Below are positions 1 through 6,468 of a DNA stretch of 8,802 bases, piece after piece (position 1 is the stretch's first letter; the number at the start of each line of letters is the position of its first letter). The notes beneath the pieces are model-generated. The model saw only the letters and a list, made by a program, of their open reading frames with translations, ran no database searches and was not told where the DNA came from. Source of the stretch: Opitutaceae bacterium. GTDB lineage: Bacteria; Verrucomicrobiota; Verrucomicrobiae; Opitutales; Opitutaceae. The stretch spans positions 1 through 8,802 of the forward strand of contig JAISAX010000836.1 in NCBI GenBank assembly GCA_031266495.1. The letters run 5' to 3'. Made by a program: the position numbers and the translations under genes.

Positions 1-2
1 TG

Positions 3-476
3 GCCTCCGCAGAGGCCGTCGAACGGATGATTGCATCGGGAGATGTCCGCCATCACGTCGTCGAGCACGAGTACCCACAGACTCTATTCATAAAACTCGA
101 ATGGTCATTCCTGCTCCTGTTGACGGGGAACTCGACAATCAGCCTGAAAATCGTGCCACGGAAAGACGGTCTGGTGAGCAGCAACGCGTATGACGTTTAT
201 CTCGGCCTGTTGACCGGCCAGAAGACCTTCTTGCTGACCGGCACGACAGTGATTCCGAATATGGCGACAGACAGCCAATACGACTTCACATTGGGCGTCG
301 AGTCAGGGGCGGCCATCCAGCGTATGCGAGCGCATATGGTCGCACTCGACCCCGGGACATACGAGTTCAAGATCAGCGTGGGCCGGGATCCGCCAGCCCA
401 CGGAATAACGAGATACTGCGGGCAGTTCATCGTGAGGGCCGCCGGCGACGGCGACAGCCCCCTAATAATAGCTTGA
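3..476 (+). CDS. C-terminal part of an unrecognised protein (5' end outside window)
   Basis: The frame is open from the first complete codon at position 3 to a TGA at 474-476, giving 157 residues without a stop. An internal ATG at 27 has no convincing Shine-Dalgarno site in front of it, and the codons before it (ASAEAVER) read like ordinary protein, so this is probably the end of a longer gene cut by the window edge. The sequence alternates short hydrophobic and polar stretches, as in a beta-rich domain. Examples are a hydrophobic strand near LEWSFLLLLTG and a last strand pair around PGTYEFKISV and CGQFIV, which resemble the end of a beta-sandwich. I recognise no family and no catalytic motif. 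A strong hairpin begins about 30 bases after the stop. That the frame is coding rests on length, composition and that position. The function is unknown. Confidence 0.55.
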   Translation, partial: ASAEAVERMIASGDVRHHVVEHEYPQTLFIKLEWSFLLLLTGNSTISLKIVPRKDGLVSSNAYDVYLGLLTGQKTFLLTGTTVIPNMATDSQYDFTLGVESGAAIQRMRAHMVALDPGTYEFKISVGRDPPAHGITRYCGQFIVRAAGDGDSPLIIA

Positions 477-505
477 TGGGTGAGTCGTCCGCAGGCTGGC
501 CGACC

Positions 506-557
506 GCTGAAAGGCCCTTGCAGCCAGCCTGCGCAGCGCCTGCAAGGGCCTTTCAGC
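506..557 (+). terminator. Long perfect GC-rich hairpin, possible terminator or extragenic palindrome
   Basis: An 18-bp perfect stem (506-523 paired with 540-557; core CTGAAAGGCCCTTGCAG) closes a 16-base loop that itself contains the palindrome CTGCGCAG. The flanks (ggctggccg on the left, ccggccggcc on the right) extend the pairing imperfectly. It starts about 30 bases after the stop of the first gene, where a terminator is expected. There is no T tract on either side, so intrinsic termination is not proven and a REP-like palindrome is the alternative. Confidence 0.4.
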
Positions 558-735
558 CGGCCGGCCAAGGCAGGGAGAGGGGAACGATGGCCGGAAAAGG
601 CAGTTTTAAGGCTATTTTCTCAAATCATTGCAGGATTTTCTCAAAATCGACGCGGATTTACACCCCCTACGCCGAGGATTTTTCAAATCTGAGGATGACC
701 TTCAGGCATCGACCCGGAGCGGCGAGAGGGAGGGA

Positions 736-765
736 TTGACAGCGTCGGAATGGATGCGCATGAAT
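736..765 (+). promoter_or_regulatory. Putative sigma-70-type promoter of tRNA-Gly
   Basis: A perfect -35 hexamer TTGACA (736-741) is followed after 17-18 bases by a weak -10 region within CATGAAT (759-765). The mature tRNA begins 14 bases after this, which fits a short leader. The -10 matches the consensus only partly, so the call rests mainly on the -35 box and the position. The DNA between the hairpin at 557 and this site (about 180 bases) shows nothing else I can support. Confidence 0.45.
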
Positions 766-779
766 CAGTCATTGTTTTT

Positions 780-853
780 GCGGCTGTAGTTTAGTGGTAA
801 AACTCCACTCTTCCAAAGTGGTCTCGAGAGTTCGATTCTCTCCAGCCGCACCA
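780..853 (+). tRNA. tRNA-Gly (anticodon TCC)
   Basis: A complete cloverleaf can be drawn. The acceptor stem is GCGGCTG (780-786) with CAGCCGC (843-849), followed by discriminator A850 and an encoded CCA (851-853). The D arm carries the AGTGGTAAA-type loop. The anticodon stem CCACT/AGTGG encloses the loop CTTCCAA with anticodon TCC, which reads GGA and, by wobble, GGG glycine codons. The T arm is GAGAG-TTCGATT-CTCTC. No mismatch is visible in the acceptor, anticodon or T stems. It stands alone, with no other tRNA nearby. No T-rich terminator follows. Confidence 0.97.
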
Positions 854-1129
854 CTCGCAAGGCGCTGATTTGGCGGGAGTTGGTGGGCGAGTATCCCCCG
901 CGACAGCAAAATAGCGCTCCGGATGTCCTCTGCCACCACGGAAAGGACGCAGCATGAGCGCGCCCCTTTCCGGAAAGGCCGTCAACAGGCCAATTACTCG
1001 CCCAAGGAATTTGCGGTCGTCTTGCAGCTTTTCCACCCCTTTCAATTGCGCCCTTCACAAACCGCAACCGCTCCGGTCGCGGCGCGAACCCGTTTGCCCA
1101 ACCCCAGCCCCCCTTTGCGGCAAGACTGC

Positions 1130-1178
1130 AAACGTTCCGGTCCTCCCTGAAACCGTTTGCGGGAAGACCGGAACGTTT
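1130..1178. repeat. Inverted repeat, 13-bp arms, in gene-free DNA
   Basis: AAACGTTCCGGTC at 1130-1142 is repeated in perfect inverse at 1166-1178, with 23 bases between. The loop holds GTTTGCGGGAAGACC-like words that resemble the 21-bp units further right, so the whole 1120-1340 stretch seems built from one small set of words in both orientations. The surrounding 854-1214 contains no convincing gene: the open frames there lack family resemblance, start sites and consistent codon use. Confidence 0.6.
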
Positions 1179-1214
1179 CCGGCCCATACCGCCCCCGGTC
1201 GGACACCCCTCAAC

Positions 1215-1340
1215 ACCTTTCGGTCATGCCGCAAAACCTTTCGAACCTGGCGTAAAGGTTTTCGGTCTTTACGACAGAGCTCCAGGTCTTCCCGCAAAAG
1301 TCCCGGGTCTTGCCGCAAAACGTTTCCGTGGAGACCGGAA
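1215..1340. repeat. Tandem array of six degenerate 21-bp units
   Basis: Six contiguous units start at 1215, 1236, 1257, 1278, 1299 and 1320, each exactly 21 bases. Units 1 and 2 both start ACCTTTCG, units 1, 4 and 5 all end CCGCAAA, and the sixth unit is the most diverged. Because 21 is a multiple of three, frames stay open on both strands. The plus strand would read TFRSCRK-like heptads and the minus strand LRHDRKV-like heptads. Neither has a credible start or a recognisable domain around it, so I regard the array as non-coding. It lies about 360 bases after the tRNA. Apart from the motif at 1489-1517, nothing else is visible up to 1675. Confidence 0.8.
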
Positions 1341-1488
1341 GCCGGCGGAGAGGCTCGCCGGGGCGATTGGTCCAGTCATCCGCGTACTGCATCCCATGTA
1401 CTTTCGGGCTCCGCAGACCCGCAACCGGCGCGGCCCCAGCCCACGTCCCGATGCTCTTTCCCCGGACAAAAAATGCCTCTCCCGAAAA

Positions 1489-1517
1489 CCACGGATTACA
1501 CGGATAACAAACGGATT
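1489..1517. repeat. Short direct-repeat motif (CACGGATTA-type)
   Basis: Three nearly identical words follow one another: CACGGATTA (1490-1498), CACGGATAA (1499-1507) and AAACGGATT (1509-1517). The spacing is 9 and then 11 bases between the shared CGGAT cores. Short arrays of this kind are, to my knowledge, common between genes in Verrucomicrobia and related groups. It is too short and irregular to be a CRISPR array and no protein is encoded. Confidence 0.5.
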
Positions 1518-1675
1518 GCACAGGTGGATCATTCCCGGTTTCCGGGGCCGGCCCGGGCCGTGCAAGCCCGGTTTTTCAGCCGTGTGTTGCGGGGCGCTCC
1601 GGGAGGCCGGCGACGCAACGGTTCGCCATCCGCTGGCTCGCAACCGTAACGTGCCGTCCGTCATTTGTAATAATT

Positions 1676-1964
1676 CTACTTTGGTAATTTTCCGGCGATT
1701 TTTTTGCGTTGATTAATATCTTTGGAACGGGCGGCATGTCTGGCGTGGATGGAGGCGATCACATGAGCTTCGTGGCGATTTTTGCGAGGCAGGTAAAAGG
1801 CCTGCAATTCCACGATGTCGCGAACGCTGAGCAGAGGGAATTGCTCGCGGTATTCGTCCCATGTTCTTGCGCCTCTGCGTCCCGAGCAGTTCACTCAAAT
1901 ACACCTTCGCGTGGTCGGGGCCTTTGGCCTTGAAATGCTCGCTGTAGGATTCACTGAAACGCAT
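1676..1964 (-). pseudogene. Frameshifted, internally deleted transposase-like remnant
   Basis: Two minus-strand reading frames join near 1868. The first starts with ATG at 1964-1962 and reads MRFSESYSEHFKAK, then YLSELLGTQRRKN. The arrangement of a short helical start followed by a LxGLLGxxRRKN-like stretch resembles the N-terminus of IS4/IS701-type DDE transposases. The second frame continues from about 1867 with TWDEYREQFPLLSVRDIVEL, then FYLPRKNRHEAHV and a basic tail, ending at TAG (1678-1676); this resembles the C-terminus of such proteins. The catalytic DDE core that should lie between is absent. The natural reading is a large internal deletion of a transposase gene with a frame change at the join. 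The family assignment is from memory of the sequence style and is uncertain. The start codon directly abuts the MITE-like element at 1965. Confidence 0.45.
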
Positions 1965-2105
1965 AACTGACGTTACGCGGCGTCCCACGTAGCTTCGCTT
2001 GCGAAGCCCGTGAGGACCTGACGCAACGGGAGATACGCCAATTCTCTCCGCCTGGCGCGGGCGTCGCAAGCGACGCCCCTACGGCCGATCCGCGTAACAT
2101 CAGTT
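1965..2105. mobile_element. 141-bp MITE-like element, copy A
   Basis: The ends are 16-bp terminal inverted repeats with one mismatch: AACTGACGTTACGCGG at 1965-1980, and the inverse of AACTGATGTTACGCGG at 2090-2105. Inside are two hairpins with two-base loops: GCTTCGC-TT-GCGAAGC (1992-2007) and GGGCGTCGC-AA-GCGACGCCC (2059-2078). It encodes no protein. An inverted second copy lies at 3501-3627 and a third copy of the terminal repeat at 8653-8668, so this is a dispersed family. Size, terminal repeats and lack of coding capacity fit a non-autonomous element (MITE) or a paired REP-type element. No clear short target duplication touches the ends. Confidence 0.75.
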
Positions 2106-2133
2106 CGTCATTTGTCATTTGTTATTCGTCATT
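2106..2133. repeat. Short direct repeats (GTCATTTG-type)
   Basis: Directly after copy A the words CGTCATTTGT, CATTTGTTAT and CGTCATT follow one another. The first, CGTCATTTGT, also occurs at 1659-1668 on the far side of the transposase remnant. The remaining DNA up to the DUF1015 start at 2202 shows only a weak promoter-like TTGACG (2163-2168) without a good -10 box. Confidence 0.45.
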
Positions 2134-2201
2134 CCTTCCCGACGCGAAGGGGGTCGCCTCGCTTGACGGTGGTGGCGGCGGACGTTTGCATCGCCGGTTT
2201 T

Positions 2202-3476
2202 ATGCGTATCCGTGCTTTTCAGGGTCTCGTCCCGCTCCCGCAACAGGTACGAAGAAGTGGCCTGCGTCCCGTATGACGTCGTCAACGCCGCCGAGGCCGC
2301 TGCGCTCGCCGCCGGCAAACCGCGCAGCCTGCTCCATATCGACCGCGCCGAAATCGACCTACCCGCCGGCACCGATCCGTATAGCGATGTCGTGTACGCA
2401 AAGGCCCGCGAGAATTTCCTCAAACTCCAGGCGGACGGCGTGCTCGTTCGCGAAACGGGTCCCGCCGTTTACGTCTATCAGCAGCAGATGGGGGCGCATG
2501 TGCAGCGCGGCGTCGTCGCGCTCTGCAATGTCGAGGATTACGACGCCGGTCTGATCAAAAAGCATGAAAAAAACCCGCGGGGACAAGGAGGACGACCGGA
2601 CAAAATTGATCGACACGCTCGGCGCCAATACCGGTCCGGTGTTCCTTACCTACCGTGACGAGGCTGCCGTCACGACGATCGTCGATGCCACCGTGAAAAC
2701 GAAGCCGGTTCACGATTTCACCGCGCCCGACGGCATCCGGCACACCGTCTGGCGGATCGGCGGCGGTGTGTGGGGGGGGGGGAGGGGGGACGGAGGTTGC
2801 GGATGTCGTGCGGGCATTCGCGTCCGTGCCGTGCACCTACATCGCCGATGGCCATCACCGCGCGGCCAGCGCGGCCCGCGTGGCCCGGCTGCGTCGCGAA
2901 CGCAACCCGCGGCACACCGGTGCCGAGGATTACAACGGATTCCTCTGCGTGCTGTTTCCGGCCAGCGAACTGAAGATTTTGCCCTACAACCGTATCGTGG
3001 CCGACCTGAACGGACGCACGCCGGAGGCGTTTCTCGCCGAAGTGAAGGCGACCTTCGGACTCGAGGAAGGCGCCGCGCCGTCGCCCGACGCGGTGGGCAA
3101 GGTGAGCATGTACCTGGGCGGAAAGTGGCACGGGTTGCGTTGTATTGCCGCGCCGGATGCGGACCCGGTGTCGCGGCTCGATGTGAGCGTGCTCCAGGAC
3201 CGGTTGCTCGCGCCGTTGCTCGGGATCGACGATCCGCGCATGAGCAAGCGCGTCGATTTTGTTGGCGGCATCCGCGGCACGGGCGAACTCGTGAAACGCG
3301 TCGATGTCGATGCCGATGCCGCTGCCAATGGTGGTGGTGGCGGCGTGGCGTTTTCGATGTATCCGGTGACGATCAGCCAGCTTATGGACATCGCCGATGC
3401 CGGCCAGATCATGCCGCCGAAGAGCACCTGGTTCGAGCCGAAGCTGCGTTCGGGGCTGGTGACGCACACGTTTTGA
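2202..3476 (+). pseudogene. DUF1015-family protein gene broken by three single-base insertions
   Basis: Read across three frames, the sequence follows the DUF1015 family (PF06245) from start to end. It begins with MRIRAFQGLVP (ATG 2202), then has CVPYDVVN, EIDLPAG.DPY, IKKHEKTRGDKEDDR, NTGPVFLTYRD, YIADGHHRAASA (about 2838-2873), YNRIVADLNG, LDVSVLQD.LLAPLLGI, RVDFVGGIRG and finally MPPKSTWFEPKLRSGLVTHTF before TGA. With three extra bases removed it would be about 423 residues, the usual family length. The extra bases lie near 2249 (GTACGAAG for GTCGAAG), in the A7 run 2567-2573, and in the G-rich stretch 2772-2789 (G11-A-G6). All are +1 shifts, so the frame is restored only after the third. 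The G-rich stretch also adds a few glycine codons at a place that varies in the family. The role of DUF1015 proteins is not settled. The family has been linked to serine metabolism by gene context in other bacteria, but no such neighbour is present here. No Shine-Dalgarno site precedes the ATG. It could be a recent pseudogene or an intact gene with sequencing indels. Confidence 0.88.
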
Positions 3477-3500
3477 GACTGGCGGCCGGAACCGGCGTGT

Positions 3501-3627
3501 AACTGACGGCACGCGGATCGCCCGTAGGGGCGTCGCTTGCGACGCCCGCGCCAGGCGGTTGGAATTGGCGTATCTCCCGTTGTGGTCAGGTCCTCGCAGG
3601 GGCTTCGCTTGCGAAGCCCCTGCGAGG
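3501..3627. mobile_element. MITE-like element, copy B (inverted relative to copy A, one end lost)
   Basis: It starts with AACTGACGGCACGCGG, a diverged form of the terminal repeat, and then follows the reverse complement of copy A closely through both hairpins. The first hairpin is GGGCGTCGC-TT-GCGACGCCC (3528-3547), identical in its stem to that of copy A. The second has grown into a perfect 17-bp stem (3592-3608 with 3611-3627, TT loop), whereas copy A keeps only 7 perfect pairs before a bulge. The outer terminal repeat expected near 3640 is not recognisable. The element begins 24 bases after the DUF1015 stop, and its long hairpin could act on transcripts from either side. It lies between the convergent ends of the DUF1015 gene and the hydrolase gene. 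Confidence 0.75.
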
Positions 3628-3644
3628 GGAGCTGCGCTGCTTCG

Positions 3645-3672
3645 GTTGTTCCCTGAAAGTTATTCCCTGAAA
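3645..3672. repeat. 14-bp tandem duplication across the hydrolase stop codon
   Basis: GTTGTTCCCTGAAA (3645-3658) and GTTATTCCCTGAAA (3659-3672) are adjacent and differ at one base. The hydrolase stop codon TAA (3662-3660 on the minus strand) lies in the inner copy. If the duplication is recent, the unit in the coding end came first and the outer one is now 3' flank. No T-rich terminator follows on the minus strand. Confidence 0.7.
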
Positions 3673-6275
3673 CTGATCATCGGGAAATGTCCGGCTGTCT
3701 TGCTGGCGCCGATACCGGGGGCAATGGAAAGGATGGACTCGCGCATCTCGCCGTCGTTGTCGTTCACCAGAAGGTTGAACCGGAATCCCGATTGGCAGAT
3801 CGCTTCGGTCAGACCAATGGCGTCAAACGGGATCGTCGCAAGGTATGTCGTGTTTTTTCCGGTTTCGTCCCGGGTCGTTTCCAGCAGGATCTTCCCGGCC
3901 ACGGCGGCGGCGGCGTCAAATCCTCGCGGCGCAAACCAGCACCAGGTTTCGGATGTGGTGTCCGCACGATGCGTCAGCCCGATCTCCCACATGGCGTTCT
4001 GCCGGGGTAACCGGATGGCGATTTGCACGTTGTCCCCTTTCCACACGTCGGCGCCCGTGTGGGGTTGGTAATGTTTGTCATCGCGAACAACTACCTTGAG
4101 CAGGAGTTTGTCCCGACCGCACGCGAGCCAGACCCGGGCGCCGAGATCGTCCGGTCCGCTCCAGAACAGGCGCGATGTCCAGGGCGCGTTGGGCGCAAGC
4201 GTCGTCACTTGTGCTCCCGTTTCCATTACAAAAGCGGGTTCCTCCGCAAAATCGCCCGTCGCGGGACATGTTATCACCGGCTTGAGCGGGGTGTTCATTT
4301 CTCCCGTCCACTGGCCGTCCAGCAAAAACCTTGTTTTTGTTGTCAGGGGGGCGCCGGTTGCGGCGGCGTCAAAGGCGGGTGTCGCCTGCAATTCGAGTTT
4401 GTAGATCGCCGTCTCGCGCGGCTTGACGGCAACCTTGCGTTCCGCGCGCCGCACGACGAGGCCGGGCGGGACTTCAAATTGCAGTTCAAAGGTGCGCGTT
4501 CTGGCGGTCGGGTTGATTAGTTCGTACTCGAACACCATCGGGGCGCCGGGGTTGACCAGAAATTCGCCTCGCGGGCGCAGGCATTCGCCGATGAGCCGGG
4601 GCGCGGCGGTCTGGCCGCTGATTTTCAGCGTGAAGGGGCGGGGGGTGATTTCCAGCATCAGGGAGCCGTTGATAACGGGGAGCGGTTCTTCGTTGCCGAA
4701 AATGTCCACGCGGGAGGCCGCGCCGGTTATCCCGCCCAGCATCAGCAGCCGGTCTTGCCCGGAGGGGGCTTCGTTCCAGTTGGCCAGAAGGTAGTCTCCG
4801 TTCCGGGCTTTGTAGAGGTAGCCGTGCAAGTCTTTCCCCAGGTCGGGTTGTTCGACAAAGTGCCCGTCCTTGTAGTAATTGCCCAGCATGTTATATACGG
4901 GGTAGGCCGCCTTGGGATAAAAATCGCGGGTAAGGAGGCCGAAATGATGTTCGACGTCCGTGGCCGAGAAGCCGTCGTCGCGCAGGTCATACCAGTTGTA
5001 GCCTATGGAGCCTTTGGCCCAACTGTAGAGAAACTTTTTATAGAGGATGATGGCCTGGGCGAGTTCTCCGATGCGGAGGGAGGTTTCGGCGGTTTCGTTG
5101 GCATACCAGGGTTGGGGGAGCGCGAGTTTTTCTTTCAGCGCGAGCAGGCTCTCGACTTGTCTTTGATAGTTGGCAAAGGAGCCGTGTCCGTGGAAGGCAA
5201 TAACATCATAGTGGTTTTTTCCGTCGCGCAGGGTTTTGGGCAGGACGTCGGGTTTTATACTGGCGTGGGCGGAGAGGGCTTCCGGCATTCCGGCAAATCC
5301 TCCCGTCAGTACTTTCAGCGCGGGGTTCGCCGCCCGGGTTTCTGTCCAGGCGACTTTCAGCAGTTCGATATATTCTTCCGCGCTGAAGTTGGCAAAGCCT
5401 GTGAGGTCGGGCTCGTTCCAGACTTCGACATACCGGAGTTTGTCCTTATAGCGGTCGGCGAATGCGCGGATAAAGCGGCGCCAGTGTTCATAGTCCGGAC
5501 GTCCCCGGCCCTGGCGGTCGGGTCGGTGAGGTTTCCAGTCCCTGGCAACCGCCCATGCTGGCACATAGCTGTAGATGGCCTGGATTTCCAGGCCGTATGC
5601 TCCGAATGTCTCCACTACATTGTCGAATGAGGAAAAGTTCCATGTTTCCGGTCCTGTCCGTTGTATGCGTCCCCAGTCGATGTCTTCACGGATGATCTTG
5701 ATGCCACACAGGGCCGCCGCGAGCGCCTCCCGTTCTTGATGTTCTCTGGAGTGGCGCTGCGGGTGGCTGCAAACTCTGAATAAAAATCCGGTCGCCGGGC
5801 CGGGAGTCGGGCCGGAGGGTTTCATGTAGGCATAACTGAAGCGCTTTTTCACGGGTTCCTCGTCCATGGCGGGCGTCCCGATCGTTGTATCAACGTAATA
5901 AACGCCGAATGCGGGCGGCGGCGGGAATTTGATAAAGGTTTCCTCCTGGCTGGCAAGATCCAGCGCCAGTTTCTCCGTCTTGATGATGTTTTGTCCGGAA
6001 TCGCTTATATGGTATTCGACAAAAATTTTTGTTTTTCCCTCTTTTCCGGAAACCGTATTTTTCACTTTCAATCCGGATTTGTTCTCTTCGCCGGCCTTGA
6101 GCACGTGGACGGGATTCCCTGTTTCCAGGGAAACATGCAAAAACCGGTCACTCCCGGTGTCCCGGGGAGCGCCGGGGCATGGCAGGGTCGCGAGCGCGCT
6201 CGCAAGCAAACACAGATACAAATACAGAAAAACTCCCGGGAAAACCGGTTTCGGGTGCGGGTGCATAATGGGCAT
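3660..6275 (-). CDS. Secreted clan GH-A glycoside hydrolase (GH39-like) with C-terminal CBM9-like domain
   Basis: The protein has 871 residues from the chosen ATG at 6275-6273, which has AGAAG seven bases upstream. An ATG at 6266 is almost as good. A TTG at 6326 is possible but would add a tail encoded by intergenic repeat DNA. Numbering below is from that TTG. A signal peptide is seen as the hydrophobic segment GVFLYLYLCLLASALA (31-46). Residues about 60-165 look like an Ig-like beta domain. Residues about 175-490 look like a TIM barrel, with VEVWNEPDLTG carrying the expected acid/base Glu305 of clan GH-A and PWYANETAETS carrying the likely nucleophile Glu411. FNLLVNDND and VWKGDNVQIAIRLP fall in a C-terminal CBM9/DOMON-like beta-sandwich (about 690-886), preceded by another beta region (500-680). 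It should act outside the cytoplasm on a beta-linked or uronic-acid-containing glycan; the substrate cannot be read from the sequence. It follows the prepilin gene on the same strand. GH39-like is my best match, and another GH-A family is possible. Confidence 0.85.
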   Translation of the reverse strand: MPIMHPHPKPVFPGVFLYLYLCLLASALATLPCPGAPRDTGSDRFLHVSLETGNPVHVLKAGEENKSGLKVKNTVSGKEGKTKIFVEYHISDSGQNIIKTEKLALDLASQEETFIKFPPPPAFGVYYVDTTIGTPAMDEEPVKKRFSYAYMKPSGPTPGPATGFLFRVCSHPQRHSREHQEREALAAALCGIKIIREDIDWGRIQRTGPETWNFSSFDNVVETFGAYGLEIQAIYSYVPAWAVARDWKPHRPDRQGRGRPDYEHWRRFIRAFADRYKDKLRYVEVWNEPDLTGFANFSAEEYIELLKVAWTETRAANPALKVLTGGFAGMPEALSAHASIKPDVLPKTLRDGKNHYDVIAFHGHGSFANYQRQVESLLALKEKLALPQPWYANETAETSLRIGELAQAIILYKKFLYSWAKGSIGYNWYDLRDDGFSATDVEHHFGLLTRDFYPKAAYPVYNMLGNYYKDGHFVEQPDLGKDLHGYLYKARNGDYLLANWNEAPSGQDRLLMLGGITGAASRVDIFGNEEPLPVINGSLMLEITPRPFTLKISGQTAAPRLIGECLRPRGEFLVNPGAPMVFEYELINPTARTRTFELQFEVPPGLVVRRAERKVAVKPRETAIYKLELQATPAFDAAATGAPLTTKTRFLLDGQWTGEMNTPLKPVITCPATGDFAEEPAFVMETGAQVTTLAPNAPWTSRLFWSGPDDLGARVWLACGRDKLLLKVVVRDDKHYQPHTGADVWKGDNVQIAIRLPRQNAMWEIGLTHRADTTSETWCWFAPRGFDAAAAVAGKILLETTRDETGKNTTYLATIPFDAIGLTEAICQSGFRFNLLVNDNDGEMRESILSIAPGIGASKTAGHFPMISFRE

Positions 6276-6463
6276 ATGGGAACTTCTGAAAATTGAACAG
6301 AAGGCAACGAAGAGAACGAAGAGCAATCAGGGACGCGGGCCGTTCATTTCTGTTTGATTTTTTCAGGATAAATAATTTTTTGTTCAGAGTCTTCTTCGTT
6401 TTTATCTTCGTTTCCTTTGTTTCCTTCTGTTCAAAAATGAATTTTCAGAACCTCCCATATGCC
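6271..6463. repeat. Long imperfect inverted repeat between prepilin and hydrolase genes
   Basis: The left arm (6271 to about 6323) reads GGCATATGGGA, TTCTGAAAATT, GAACAGAAGG and AACGAAG. The right arm (6463 back to about 6390) carries the same words in the same order on the other strand, with two small insertions and a few base changes. The right arm also contains a run of roughly 9-bp GGAAACGAA-type units. The central 65 bases include AT-rich DNA (GATAAATAATTTTTTG) that may hold the hydrolase promoter, but I see no good -35/-10 pair. The hydrolase ATG at 6275 lies inside the left arm. In RNA the arms could form a long hairpin in the hydrolase leader. Confidence 0.7.
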
Positions 6464-6468
6464 TTGTT

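Noticed and set aside
473..739. Small plus-strand frame after the first gene
   Set aside because: It runs through the long hairpin and the tRNA promoter region and has no coding signature.
765..1187. Minus-strand frame with the peptide RIELSRPLWKSGVLPLNYS
   Set aside because: This peptide is the antisense translation of tRNA-Gly, a known source of false gene calls.
954..1649. 231-codon open frame on the plus strand through the 21-bp array
   Set aside because: It is open mainly because the repeat period is a multiple of three. It has Arg/Ser/Pro-rich composition, no Shine-Dalgarno site and no recognisable domain.
2718..3512. 264-codon open frame on the minus strand
   Set aside because: It is antisense to the DUF1015 gene, whose conserved blocks are unmistakable. 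The translation is His/Arg-rich, as expected from a GC-rich shadow frame.
4755..5630. 291-codon open frame on the plus strand
   Set aside because: It lies wholly antisense to the hydrolase TIM-barrel region, which has clear catalytic motifs. Its own translation is glycine/valine/phenylalanine-rich shadow sequence with no family resemblance.
6276..6326. TTG start extending the hydrolase by 17 residues
   Set aside because: The extension (MLFVLFVAFCSI) is encoded by the intergenic inverted repeat and would put a second hydrophobic stretch before the true signal peptide.
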